From: Chloroflexi bacterium TSY
Lineage (GTDB): Bacteria > Chloroflexota > Anaerolineae > Caldilineales > Caldilineaceae
Direction: 5' to 3'
DNA length: 42,636 bases
Assembly (NCBI GenBank): GCA_019217005.1
Contig: JAHBNG010000131.1
Location: forward strand, 1-42,636
A model generated the notes under the pieces. That model was not told the DNA's origin, did no database searches, and saw nothing but the letters and a program-made list of their open reading frames with translations. How positions within the stretch are numbered: position 1 is the stretch's first letter; each line of letters opens with the position of its first letter. This document shows, one piece after another, positions 7,182 through 15,282 of this stretch. The translations under genes and the position numbers were made by a program.

Positions 7182-8532
7182 TGGATTCTGGAATCCATCT
7201 GCGCTTTACACGCTTTCTCTTGCCGCTTGCGATTACGACGATCCTGGTGGAATTTGGGGGGCAAGTTTTGAGCGCAGCATGGCCCGTCTGCCGAACGCTA
7301 CCGAGGTATTAGCGGTCTACGGATTGGCATGGGGGTTAGTCATTTTTGTCTCTAGTCCCCTATACCACGCCCGTTCGATTGGTCTTGTTTTAGTAGACGA
7401 TCCGGCCTCACGTCGCAAAGTCCGCCGTTTTATTATTCTGTTGGCTCTGGCGCTTGCCTCCCTTTCCGCAACACCCTTGGGCGATTGGATCATCGAAGAT
7501 CTGCATCGTGTTGACAGGTCATTTGGAAGCATGGTCCGCACAACGCTTCTTTGGTTGATTCCTATCCCCTTCATCCGGGGGCTAGCTATCTTTTACGCAG
7601 GTCTGCTGATCCGGGTCAGGCGAACAGACATTGTCAGCTATGCCAGCATTATCAGCACGGGTGCAGGAATCAGTCTGGTCTTTCTACTGTTGCCTACTCC
7701 CTTCATCCAAGAAAACCCCATCTGGCTTCCCATCCTGACCATCCATGCTAGTACAGTGACGGAATTTTGTATTGCCTTTATTGGTTACCATCGTTTTGGA
7801 CGGCCACTGCTTGCTAGGATGACACGCAGCAGTAATATCAACGTCAATCATGACCGGGGGTCTAGGCTCAAGTGGGCTCAGATTGTGCGTTTTTTCTGGC
7901 CCTTAGCTGTGATCATTCTGGCGCAAGAAGCAAGTCGTCCGCTCATCAATGTCTATATTGCGCGCGGCAGCAATGGAACTGAGGCGCTGGCAGTCTTAAC
8001 GGTCGCCTATGTATTAGGACAATTTCCCTATCGGTGGCTCAATGATATTCGAAACATCGCATCCGCGTTTCAAGATGAACCAGATAGTCTGCGTCACCTC
8101 TGGCGCTTTGCTCTAGCCTGTGGTGGCGTCTCTCTCTGCATGATGTTGATACTGTTTTGGACACCAATCCGTGACTACATTCTTCAAACATTGATGACCC
8201 TGGATGCTGACTTTGCTGCTCGTTGTCGAGTCCCGCTCATGCTCTACGCCTTTTTCTCTCCCATTGTCATTGTGCGGGCCTATTCCCAAGGAACTGCGCT
8301 GATCGAAAAACGTACCCACATCATGGCCGCCTGCGCACCTTTCCGCTTTGGTGCGATCTGGCTGACGCTGATCACATTGCCCATTTTTGCTATTCAAGGC
8401 GCAACGTTAGGTGTTGCGGCATTAACAGCCGGCTTTTTTATCGAAGCCATTTGCCTTTGGTGGGGTGTTCGTGGAAGACGTCTGTATCCGATTCCTGTCA
8501 GACTTGCCGCGCGCGGAACAAACAGCTTGTAA
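7181..8532 (+). pseudogene. Bacterial ANKH (progressive ankylosis) family transporter, one frameshift
   Basis: From GTG 7181 the frame reads LRFTRFLLPLAITTILVEFGGQVLSAA; near 7278 it must shift by one base to continue as MARLPNATEVLAVYGLAWGL and on to 8532. Rebuilt, the ~450-residue polytopic protein lines up along its length with vertebrate ANKH: VPLGITNIAIDFGEQAL versus LPLAITTILVEFGGQVL; SRPIVNLFVSR versus SRPLINVYIAR; PYGWLTEIR versus PYRWLNDIR; VHGATLGVGSLLAGF versus IQGATLGVAALTAGF. ANKH, of the MATE/Wzx-like superfamily, mediates ATP/pyrophosphate and citrate export in animals; the bacterial role is unknown. The lesion may be real or a one-base sequence error; ATG 7279 could start a shorter protein lacking helix 1. 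Confidence 0.8.
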
Positions 8533-8628
8533 TATATAACCGTTCGTCACGAATCGTTAATTTCTTGGACCTGCCTAATTGATTCTAAATTTATGGCGGT
8601 GCTCAATACACATGAAAGGGAGGCTATT

Positions 8629-10221
8629 GTGAACCCAATCCTCAAAACAGCACTCTTTATTTTGTTCATTTTCGCTTTTGCAGCTTGCAATCTAACACCA
8701 ACACCTGAACCAGCAACACCAACGCCAATTGTTGATGAAATACCAGCAGAAGAAACGCTGGCTCAATTCGTCGATCAATTGACGCTGGCACTCATCAACC
8801 AAGACTACACGCAACTTCAGACGTTGATGGGTGAATCAATGCCAGTCGGTTTTTGGCAATCGGAAGGAGTTGAGTGGACACCTTCACAAGCCATTGAGCA
8901 ATTGCGTGACAACTATCTAGGGCCTGCCCCAGCAATTGGGTTTGATAAAACAACCGATCTGACCGCGCTTCTCGGTATCGATCCCCTTATCATCTGGGGA
9001 CCTCACGTTGACGCAAAGCAGGGGCTTTTCGTTCAAGGCTTGAGTCGCACTGGGCAGACTGAGGCAATCTTCATTGTGGCTCAGTCTGAAGATGGATTCT
9101 ACTGGCACAGTATGCTCATTGCACCAGGTGGTTTCCAGCCACCAGTTTCTGTAACCGAAACACCAACGAATGTAGCAACAGCGACGCCAGAACCCCATAC
9201 ACCAACCGCCACAACGCCTGCAGGGCCAACGGCTGAGCGCGTTCGGTTTGGTGCCGGAGAGACATCTGCTATGCGCAATGGATCATTCAATGCTGGCGGT
9301 GGGTTCAAGCAATTTGTGCTCAATGTTGGACGTGGTCAAGTGATGGATGTCATTGCCAGCAGTGGCCCTATTCCGGTCACTCTTCGCATCACGAGCCCCA
9401 GCGAACTGCAATGGCTGGGGGATGCATTCGGGTTTGATAGTGCCGTGGCAGTCAAAACGATTGCCCTGCCCGAAAGTGGCGATTATCTGAGCACCCTGAC
9501 AACACCCAACGCTGCACCAGCGTCCGACTTTCAAGTTACATTCACTGTGATCACACCGTCGTCCGAGGGTGCCGGAGCGGAACGGGTTCGCTTTGCACCC
9601 GGTGGAACGTCGGCAACACGGCGCGGCGCACTGACTCCGGGTGGGAGTAAACGCTATTTGCTTGGCGCAGCGGCTGGGCAGACGATGAATGTACACGCAA
9701 CCGCCCGCAGCGTACCCGTGCGCTTCACGATTACAACACCAGGTGGCACAATCATTGAGGCCGAACAGTTCGGTAGCGAAGTTTTCATCTTTGGCAAAAC
9801 GCTTGTCTTGCCAGAGAATGGTGATTATTTGATCACGCTCACGACACCGCTCGATGCTGAACCAACGATTTATGATATTGACTTTTCAATTGAAGGCAGT
9901 TCAGGCGTATCTAGACCAGAGCGCATCGAATTTGCGCCCGGAGCAACTGCTGCGACAGTGACGGGCAACATCAGTGCGCCAAATCGAGATGAGTACATCC
10001 TCCGAGCGAGTGCCAGTCAGATCATGTACGTTGAGATTACCTCGCCAGATGGTTTGGCCAACTTTAGCATTGTCGGCCAAGACGATGGTCAGCCTTACAA
10101 ACGTCTCGTCAATGAGGATCACAGCTTTGAATTTACTCTGCCTGCTACCCAGGATTATTTGATTAACATCGCAAGACCGGAGGGGACCTCAACGTATTCG
10201 CTCTATGTACAGATCAATTGA
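8629..10221 (+). CDS. Lipoprotein with three repeated PPC-like beta domains
   Basis: GTG 8629 follows GGGAGG by 6 nt and yields a lipoprotein signal with lipobox FAAC (Cys20); the longer frame from 8593 lacks such a site. After a Thr-Pro linker (TPTPEPATPTP) comes a ~130-residue domain that may be an NTF2-like or DUF4440-type fold (ETLAQFVDQLTLALINQDYTQL), another Thr-Pro linker, then three repeats of about 100 residues. Each begins ERVRFGAGETSA, ERVRFAPGGTSA or ERIEFAPGATAA and includes YLLGAAAGQTMNV or a variant, as in bacterial pre-peptidase C-terminal-like beta sandwiches. Surface-anchored, function unknown. No neighbour points to a pathway. Confidence 0.75.
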   Translation: MNPILKTALFILFIFAFAACNLTPTPEPATPTPIVDEIPAEETLAQFVDQLTLALINQDYTQLQTLMGESMPVGFWQSEGVEWTPSQAIEQLRDNYLGPAPAIGFDKTTDLTALLGIDPLIIWGPHVDAKQGLFVQGLSRTGQTEAIFIVAQSEDGFYWHSMLIAPGGFQPPVSVTETPTNVATATPEPHTPTATTPAGPTAERVRFGAGETSAMRNGSFNAGGGFKQFVLNVGRGQVMDVIASSGPIPVTLRITSPSELQWLGDAFGFDSAVAVKTIALPESGDYLSTLTTPNAAPASDFQVTFTVITPSSEGAGAERVRFAPGGTSATRRGALTPGGSKRYLLGAAAGQTMNVHATARSVPVRFTITTPGGTIIEAEQFGSEVFIFGKTLVLPENGDYLITLTTPLDAEPTIYDIDFSIEGSSGVSRPERIEFAPGATAATVTGNISAPNRDEYILRASASQIMYVEITSPDGLANFSIVGQDDGQPYKRLVNEDHSFEFTLPATQDYLINIARPEGTSTYSLYVQIN

Positions 10222-10417
10222 GTGGAGTGAGATCAACCGATACCGAAATCAATATGAAAACCGGAGATTTGAGACTGGTGACCAGCGTAACGCATCTCCA
10301 ACCTCAAATCTCTGATATGTACTAAACTCTGAATCTCATTCTGAACTGAGTATAGTTTTGCGCATTCTCTGTTTACACGGTCTGCTTTCTCTGATACAAT
10401 GGAGCTGATTTTTCATA
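10222..10417. other. Intergenic stretch with imperfect heptad hairpin
   Basis: No gene is visible between the lipoprotein stop and the palindrome at 10418. GAGATTTGAG (10264-10273) pairs with CTCAAATCTC (10303-10312), and both arms can be read as degenerate 7-nt words (GAGATTT, GAGGTTG, GAGATGC on the complementary arm). It may act as a transcription terminator for the lipoprotein gene, though no T-run follows. Confidence 0.4.
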
Positions 10418-10461
10418 TATATAGTGATCGGCAGCACATATGTGCTGCCGATCACTATATA
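10418..10461. repeat. Perfect 44-bp palindrome
   Basis: All 22 bases of the left half are complementary to the right half, centred between 10439 and 10440, with no spacer. The outer bases are TATATAGTGATCGG and its complement. It abuts the 87-bp MITE copy at 10461. Perfect spacer-free palindromes of this size are unstable in replication, so it may be a recent insertion or a miniature element of its own. It is not present beside the second 87-bp copy. Confidence 0.85.
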
Positions 10462-10547
10462 AGTGCTTATCCGAAAAGTTCTGTGACGATCTATTCTCAC
10501 TCGAGAAGCTGGTTGGATCCACAACCACTTTTCGGATAGGTTCTAAG
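10461..10547. mobile_element. 87-bp MITE, copy 1
   Basis: The unit starts AAGTGCTTATCCGAAAAGT and ends ACTTTTCGGATAGGTTCTAAG-like, giving inverted ends with core TATCCGAAAAGT. The same 87-bp unit, with about a dozen differences in the middle, is at 15196-15282. Flanks differ between copies, so this is a dispersed element. No protein is encoded. It lies 49 bp upstream of the split secreted-protein gene, within its promoter region. Confidence 0.75.
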
Positions 10548-11933
10548 TCATGACTCCACCAGAACCATCATTCCCCTTTAACAGGAGGTCATTTTATGCT
10601 CCGATATTGTTTTATTCTCGCAATTGCAGTTGCATTGATCTTTGCTGGCTCAACCACAATTTGGGCACAGGATACTACCACCTATTGCGAATTGCTCTCT
10701 GCTGAAGATTGTGAGTTGCTGCACGATTCCGCACAGGCAATGCGCGATGTTACGTCGATCGAAACGCAAGTCAATGTCGATATGTTGGTCAAGAATATCC
10801 CTGAGGTCCCATTTGAGGAGCTATCGGTCAATGTCACCCAGTACACAGCCTTCGCACTCGATGATGACGCAGCGCAAATTTTAGCAGATCTCCGCCAGAT
10901 GTCACCAGACGACATGACCTTTCTTTTTCAACGAACAGAGGAAGTCTTTAATCTCTATTTCGATGTTTTGACCGGGTCGACGTTCGATACCGAGTTAACC
11001 GTCTCTGTCTCCGAAGACGTCGCACAGATCATTTCAGAGGAGGCAGATGCTGGATTTGACCTGCCTTCATCCATCGGATTCGGTGTTCGACTGTTGGATG
11101 GCATTATGTATGTCAATTTGAGTAGTTTTGCGGATGCTCTGCCAGGTATTCGCACAACAGGTGCAATGTGGCTAGGCTTTGAATTTGCCCCTGTGTTGGA
11201 TTTGGCTGCCGCCGATGCGGATTTTGGTGAAATCGGTGAAGAAGAAGCAGCGACCCTCGCACAGTTTGCTTCTGGCATGGGAGGTGTGTCAGGGGGCCCT
11301 CTGATCACGACATTGGGTGCAACGGAAATGACAGAACTTTTATTGCCTTATGTCGACGTTGAACGTTTACCAGATGATGAACTTGACGGCAATGGTGTGG
11401 CCGTCTTCCGCACCGTCATCGATTACCAATATCTTTCCGGGGATCCAATTTTTCAATCACTGCTGGCAGAGTTACTGGGAGATGAGAGCTTAATTGGGAT
11501 CCGCTTAAGCGATTTGGAGATCGAACAGATTGTGGGGATGGCAGAGGTTTTTGGACCAGACCTTCTGGCAAGCCTGGGTCTGGAGTTAACTCGATAGTTG
11601 TATTTTGAGCAGGTGCCAGATTTGACAAAGTCAAATTAAGCAGAGCAGACCTGCCGTTTGGCGAAAAGGGTAGCGAAGACCTCCGCAATCTCCTGTCCGT
11701 CATTCAAGGCATCATGAGCCGTCAAGATGAGATCTTGAATCAGTGACTGAGTTTGCTGCCGGGTAGCCTCACCAAGGGATTTGCTGGGCGAGAATTGAGT
11801 TTTAGCCAATGATGGTCCCAAACAATCAAGGTGCAAGAGAGAATAAGCCACGAAGACCAGAGACCAATGTTTTTGAAAGGCGTGGGCAGTTCGCATGCAA
11901 TATTCATCAAGACCAAGCAGTTGTTTACCATCC

Positions 11934-12313
11934 TCAGTAGGGGGTGGTTCAGAATTAGGTTTACACTTTTGATACATAGACAAAAATCTATATGAGGTCA
12001 TTTTCTGCCTGAGCATGGCTCAAATTAGAAAATATAAACATCTTTTCTCTTTGCAAAAATGTAAACCTAATTGTCCGCCTAAAATGAACCACCCCCTCAG
12101 TAGATCCAAATTTGGCGTTTTTGGCTATTTTCAGTCGAGATTGCAGGGATTTTGGAGTCATTTATTCAGATTTCGGTTACAGAAAACAACCTATTTCATA
12201 TCTGAAAATCGCCCAAATCTAACGCAAAAACTAGATATCGACCGGCAAATTTGTATTTATGTCAACTGTTTAGCCAGAATTCTCTCTCAAAACCTGAAAT
12301 TTGGATCTACTGA
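11934..12313. mobile_element. MITE type 2 inside copy A transposase
   Basis: TCAGTAGATCCAAATTT and AAATTTGGATCTACTGA are the terminal inverted repeats (the left one is now split by another insertion). A 3-bp duplication TCC flanks it at 11931-11933 and 12314-12316. Copy B reads straight through this point (CCATCCTGATAAACC), which fixes the boundaries. Its own length is about 217 bp once the nested 155-bp MITE and its 8-bp duplication are subtracted. No coding capacity. Only one copy in the window. Confidence 0.85.
11941..12095. mobile_element. 155-bp MITE type 1, copy 1, nested in MITE type 2
   Basis: Starts GGGGTGGTTCAGAATTAGG and ends TGAACCACCCC, with inner matching arms TTTACACTTTTG / AAAAATGTAAA. 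An 8-bp direct repeat CTCAGTAG flanks it at 11933-11940 and 12096-12103. The second copy at 23959-24113 is also exactly 155 bp with its own 8-bp duplication, so size and target-site rule are consistent. It is non-coding and must depend on a transposase elsewhere in the genome. Confidence 0.92.
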
Positions 12314-13787
12314 TCCTGATAAACCGTCTCGATAGGCCAACGAAGCAGGTAAATCGAGAGAATGCGTTTGGCATTACAGTCGGTGCGATTGGTCACTAAA
12401 ACGGCATAATTGTCTTGCAATTCAGGATTATCAAAACTAATCACGATGCGTACCTTGCCGATAGAAGGGATACGCACAGTCATGGTAAAGGTGTAGTAAG
12501 TACGACCATCAATGGTGACAGGCTTGTAGGCATTCTGGGGGATGTAGGGGACCAACTCTTTGACTTTAATATGTGGCCCCTCGAAAGTTATCGGCTGACC
12601 ATCTTCATCCCGCAAACGAAAACTATTTGTCTCCAGATTGCGATTGCACTTCAAGATGCTGATCCAATCTTTATTCAGACGATCGAGTACAGCTAGAAAA
12701 TCTGGAGCGAGATACCAACCATCGAAGAGAGCCCAACCAAAGATAAGGGTTCGTTCAACAGCTTTTTCAACCAGTTCACTGGCAATGGTTATCTTGGTCT
12801 TAAACGCTTCGTCTCGCTCTCGAAAGGCGGGGTCAGTTAATAGGTGGCTATCCACTCGTTTATGAAAAGCGGTTCGTTCGTTCTTTCTTTTTCTTGGGAA
12901 TCTCGGTCACTGGGAAATGTTTTTCCACAAATGCTTCCCAGTCGGTAAACTCTTCGTACCGTCGGTAGATACTTGCATCGACCGGAAAACGGATAGCGCC
13001 ACTGACATAGTGACTTGTGACTAAGTTATGAGCCAGTGGATGCTGACCATTGCTATGATTGTAGTGGGTGTCGATATACTCGAACAGACTTCCCACATGT
13101 TCACATAGTGTATCGTCAATCGCTAATACCGATTCTGACTCTGAACGTTGGTATTGTGCTGTCTCTGACTATACGCTCATCATTGAGTTTTTCGGCTCGC
13201 CAAGGAGCTTCACTCAGATACCGTGATACATTCGTCTTATCTGCACTATCTAGAATGCAACGGGCAATATTTGCCATGCTTTTGTTGTCCAAGACCATCA
13301 GACCCGTCAGATAGTTTTCAAAGTGGCGAAACTGTTTACGATTGGCAAATACTGAACGAAAGGTTTCGCTATGCTCCTTGACCAGTGGCGCTACATTTAC
13401 TATCGGCAATTGCATCTTGATGGCTCCTTTTCTGCACTTTTTTCTTGATGCAATCTATTGAGATGACTTTTGTCTCTTTTGTCAAAATTGGAAAACCTTC
13501 ATTTCACAACTATCGAGGAGTTAATTGAGATGATTGATTTGGAAAAGAATCATCTTCTTTTCAGCCAAGTCGGTCTGAATTGGGATATTTCTCAATTAGC
13601 GGCTCTAGCCTCGCTTGCGGGTGCCGATGTTGGACTTAATTCTGAGGAGTTGCCAATTGTGTTTATGGATATTTCGACTGTGAACGACAGCATCAACGAA
13701 GACATTCTCATTGACGAGCCAGTGCCAGCGATGATCTTTGCGACGCAGGAACTCATTGACCTGGCTGACTTGCCGTAGCCGTAGGAG

Positions 13788-13916
13788 GCGTAGTGCGTGT
13801 TGCGTAGTGCGTGATACTAGTCTTGGCATTTGATCGAACCGTGGATATTTGATGGGCATATCCCGCTCCAAGCAGCACAATCAGCTTGTCAACTGGTTCA
13901 CGCAATACGCAACACG
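13788..13916. repeat. Heptad-word inverted repeat between secreted-protein gene and MFS gene
   Basis: GCGTAGT GCGTGTT GCGTAGT GCGTGAT are four successive 7-nt words at 13788-13815. The inverse ACGCAATACGCAACACG at 13900-13916 pairs with 13796-13812 (16 of 17 bases), giving a large loop of about 87 nt. It separates two convergent genes and could terminate both. Nothing else was seen in 13779-13925. Confidence 0.55.
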
Positions 13917-13925
13917 TGTCTCTTC

Positions 13926-15182
13926 TTATACCGACACTACCTGCATCTCCTCCACTATGATAGCACGGCTCTCCTTATAAAGCGTCCACATCCAGAATCC
14001 GAGTGGTACAAGCGAAACGCCCCCTAACCACCAAGTCAATGTTTGCACAGGCACGCCAAGCGAATCGATTGCGTAGCCAGTCAACAAGATGCTGATTGAT
14101 GCGGTCAACGTGCGGATTGCTTCGTCCAACGCAATGACGCGTCCAAGTACATGATTCGGTACGGTCATCTGCAAAAGGACACTACTGTAGGTCCAGTTTG
14201 TCGAGGTGCCCATAGAGCGAAGTAGAATAGCAGCCAAAACTAGCACGAAAACCCCTGACTGCCCCATAAAAATCCATCCTAGAACAACAGCTGCAAAGCC
14301 CAAACCAATGCCGCGGCGCAAAGCCTGTTCGGTTTCGGGTGTAAAACGGTTGGCGATCAATGGGCCCAGAACTGCTCCAATCCCCGACGCCGTCATCATC
14401 ATACCCAATCCCAAAGCCCCACCATCACCATAGATAAAGAGAGTCGATGCAAATGCGGCCATGATGATATCAACCGAGCCAATACTACCCAGTGCCTTAA
14501 CCAACGTAACAATACCGATCTGCGGTTTTTCAATGGCATATCGTAAGCCACCGAGTAATGCAGTGCGATCGTTCTGGTGAGCATTTGAAGTAACGACGCT
14601 TGTTCGCAAGCGGATACGGCCGATCAGCGCGGCAGATAAGGCAAAGGTCATGGCATCAAGGACCAATGCTGTATAAACGCCAAAAACTGCTGCCGTAATA
14701 CCTCCCAGTGCAGCCCCCAATGCCAACATGGCGGACCATGTAATGCTGCCCAAGGTATTTGCGAGCAGGAGATCCTCTTTCCGATCGAGCAAATTCGGCA
14801 AAATCGCTGAGCTTGCGGGATAGAAGAAGGTCGAAATGGAGAATTGCAGGGCCGTTAGCAGATAGACAAGCCACGCTTCTGCTGCGCTATCGACCAGGAG
14901 AAACCCTAGAACGATCAGCACCCGCAGCAGATCAGAGATAATCATAATTGTTTTGCGACTAAAGCGGTCGGCAACCAAACCAGCGATTGGGCTTAACAGA
15001 AATGGCGGCAGCATCCGAAGCAAGAAGAGTCCCGCCACGGCCATTCCAGAGTCTGTGTAGCGATTGATCAGCACAATCGTACTAATTGTATTAAACCAGT
15101 CACCCAGCAAGGTCACGATAGAGGCGAACCAAAGCGAGCGAAAATCAGGATTGCGTTTGAGGAGAGATAGATATCTGTTCAT
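13926..15182 (-). CDS. MFS transporter (EntS/MFS_3-like exporter)
   Basis: From ATG 15182 the product is 418 residues with about 12 hydrophobic segments. It starts MNRYLSLLKRNPDFRSLWFA, has the MFS motif A loop GLVADRFSRKTIMI between helices 2 and 3, and LGGLRYAIEKPQIG in the central loop, as in the MFS_3 exporters related to enterobactin and macrolide efflux. Cargo is unknown. The frame stays open to 15392, but the upstream extension runs through a MITE and IS sequence and is not protein-like; AAGGGA lies about 9 nt before 15182. An 87-bp MITE starts 13 bp upstream of the start codon, so the native promoter has probably been displaced or replaced. Confidence 0.85.
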   Translation of the reverse strand: MNRYLSLLKRNPDFRSLWFASIVTLLGDWFNTISTIVLINRYTDSGMAVAGLFLLRMLPPFLLSPIAGLVADRFSRKTIMIISDLLRVLIVLGFLLVDSAAEAWLVYLLTALQFSISTFFYPASSAILPNLLDRKEDLLLANTLGSITWSAMLALGAALGGITAAVFGVYTALVLDAMTFALSAALIGRIRLRTSVVTSNAHQNDRTALLGGLRYAIEKPQIGIVTLVKALGSIGSVDIIMAAFASTLFIYGDGGALGLGMMMTASGIGAVLGPLIANRFTPETEQALRRGIGLGFAAVVLGWIFMGQSGVFVLVLAAILLRSMGTSTNWTYSSVLLQMTVPNHVLGRVIALDEAIRTLTASISILLTGYAIDSLGVPVQTLTWWLGGVSLVPLGFWMWTLYKESRAIIVEEMQVVSV

Positions 15183-15195
15183 AGAATGATCCCTT

Positions 15196-15282
15196 AAGTG
15201 CTTATCCGAAAAGTTCTGTGACGGTGCATTCTTACTCGAGAAGCTAGCTGGACTCACAACCACTTTTCGGATAGGTTCTAAG
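15196..15282. mobile_element. 87-bp MITE, copy 2
   Basis: Same 87-bp unit as at 10461-10547, in the same orientation, beginning AAGTGCTTATCCGAAAAGT and ending GGTTCTAAG. It lies directly upstream of the leftward MFS gene. Its right end CTAAG coincides with the target duplication of the adjoining IS701-like element, so that element inserted at or next to the MITE's end. Confidence 0.75.

Larger units (their letters stand above)
11636..13415 (-). pseudogene. DDE transposase of copy A, interrupted and frameshifted
   Basis: The product corresponds to that of copy B (MQLPIVNVAPLV start; LLRWPIETVYQDGKQLLGLDEY near the end). Compared with copy B, copy A has an 11-bp deletion after TCTCTGAC near 13172, a 4-bp duplication in CGTTCGTTC near 12882, a 2-bp gain in GAAGAGAGCCC near 12728, one extra T near 12764, and a MITE nest at 11934-12313 that cuts between YQD and GKQLLGL. 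The Y..R...E......K pattern is that of IS4/IS701-type transposases. It cannot give a functional product. Confidence 0.85.
11590..13517 (-). mobile_element. IS4/IS701-like DDE element, copy A, carrying two nested MITEs
   Basis: Ends are CTCGATAGTTGT at 11590 and ACAACTATCGAG ending at 13517, flanked by a 7-bp direct repeat GAGTTAA at 11583-11589 and 13518-13524. Copy B at 29810-31359 has the same ends and its own 7-bp duplication. Without its internal insertions (380 bp plus a 3-bp duplication) copy A is about 1545 bp, against 1550 bp for copy B. It interrupts the secreted-protein gene. The transposase faces left and is broken in several places. Confidence 0.9.
10596..13778 (+). pseudogene. 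Secreted protein of unknown family (415 aa when rebuilt), split by a DDE element
   Basis: ATG 10596 has a strong AGGAGG site and a signal peptide (CFILAIAVALIFAGSTTIWA). The frame runs to 11589 and is then cut by the element at 11590-13517; the truncated frame ends at 11597 inside the element's terminal repeat. Joining 11589 to 13525 restores LASLGLELIEMIDLEKNHLLF and continues to TAG 13778. The rebuilt 415-residue exported protein has a Cys pair near the mature N-terminus (YCELLSAEDCELL) and many acidic residues; fold and role are not recognised. The tail VNDSINEDILIDEPVPAM was separated from its start codon by the insertion, so the protein is probably lost or truncated by about 80 residues. 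Confidence 0.8.
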
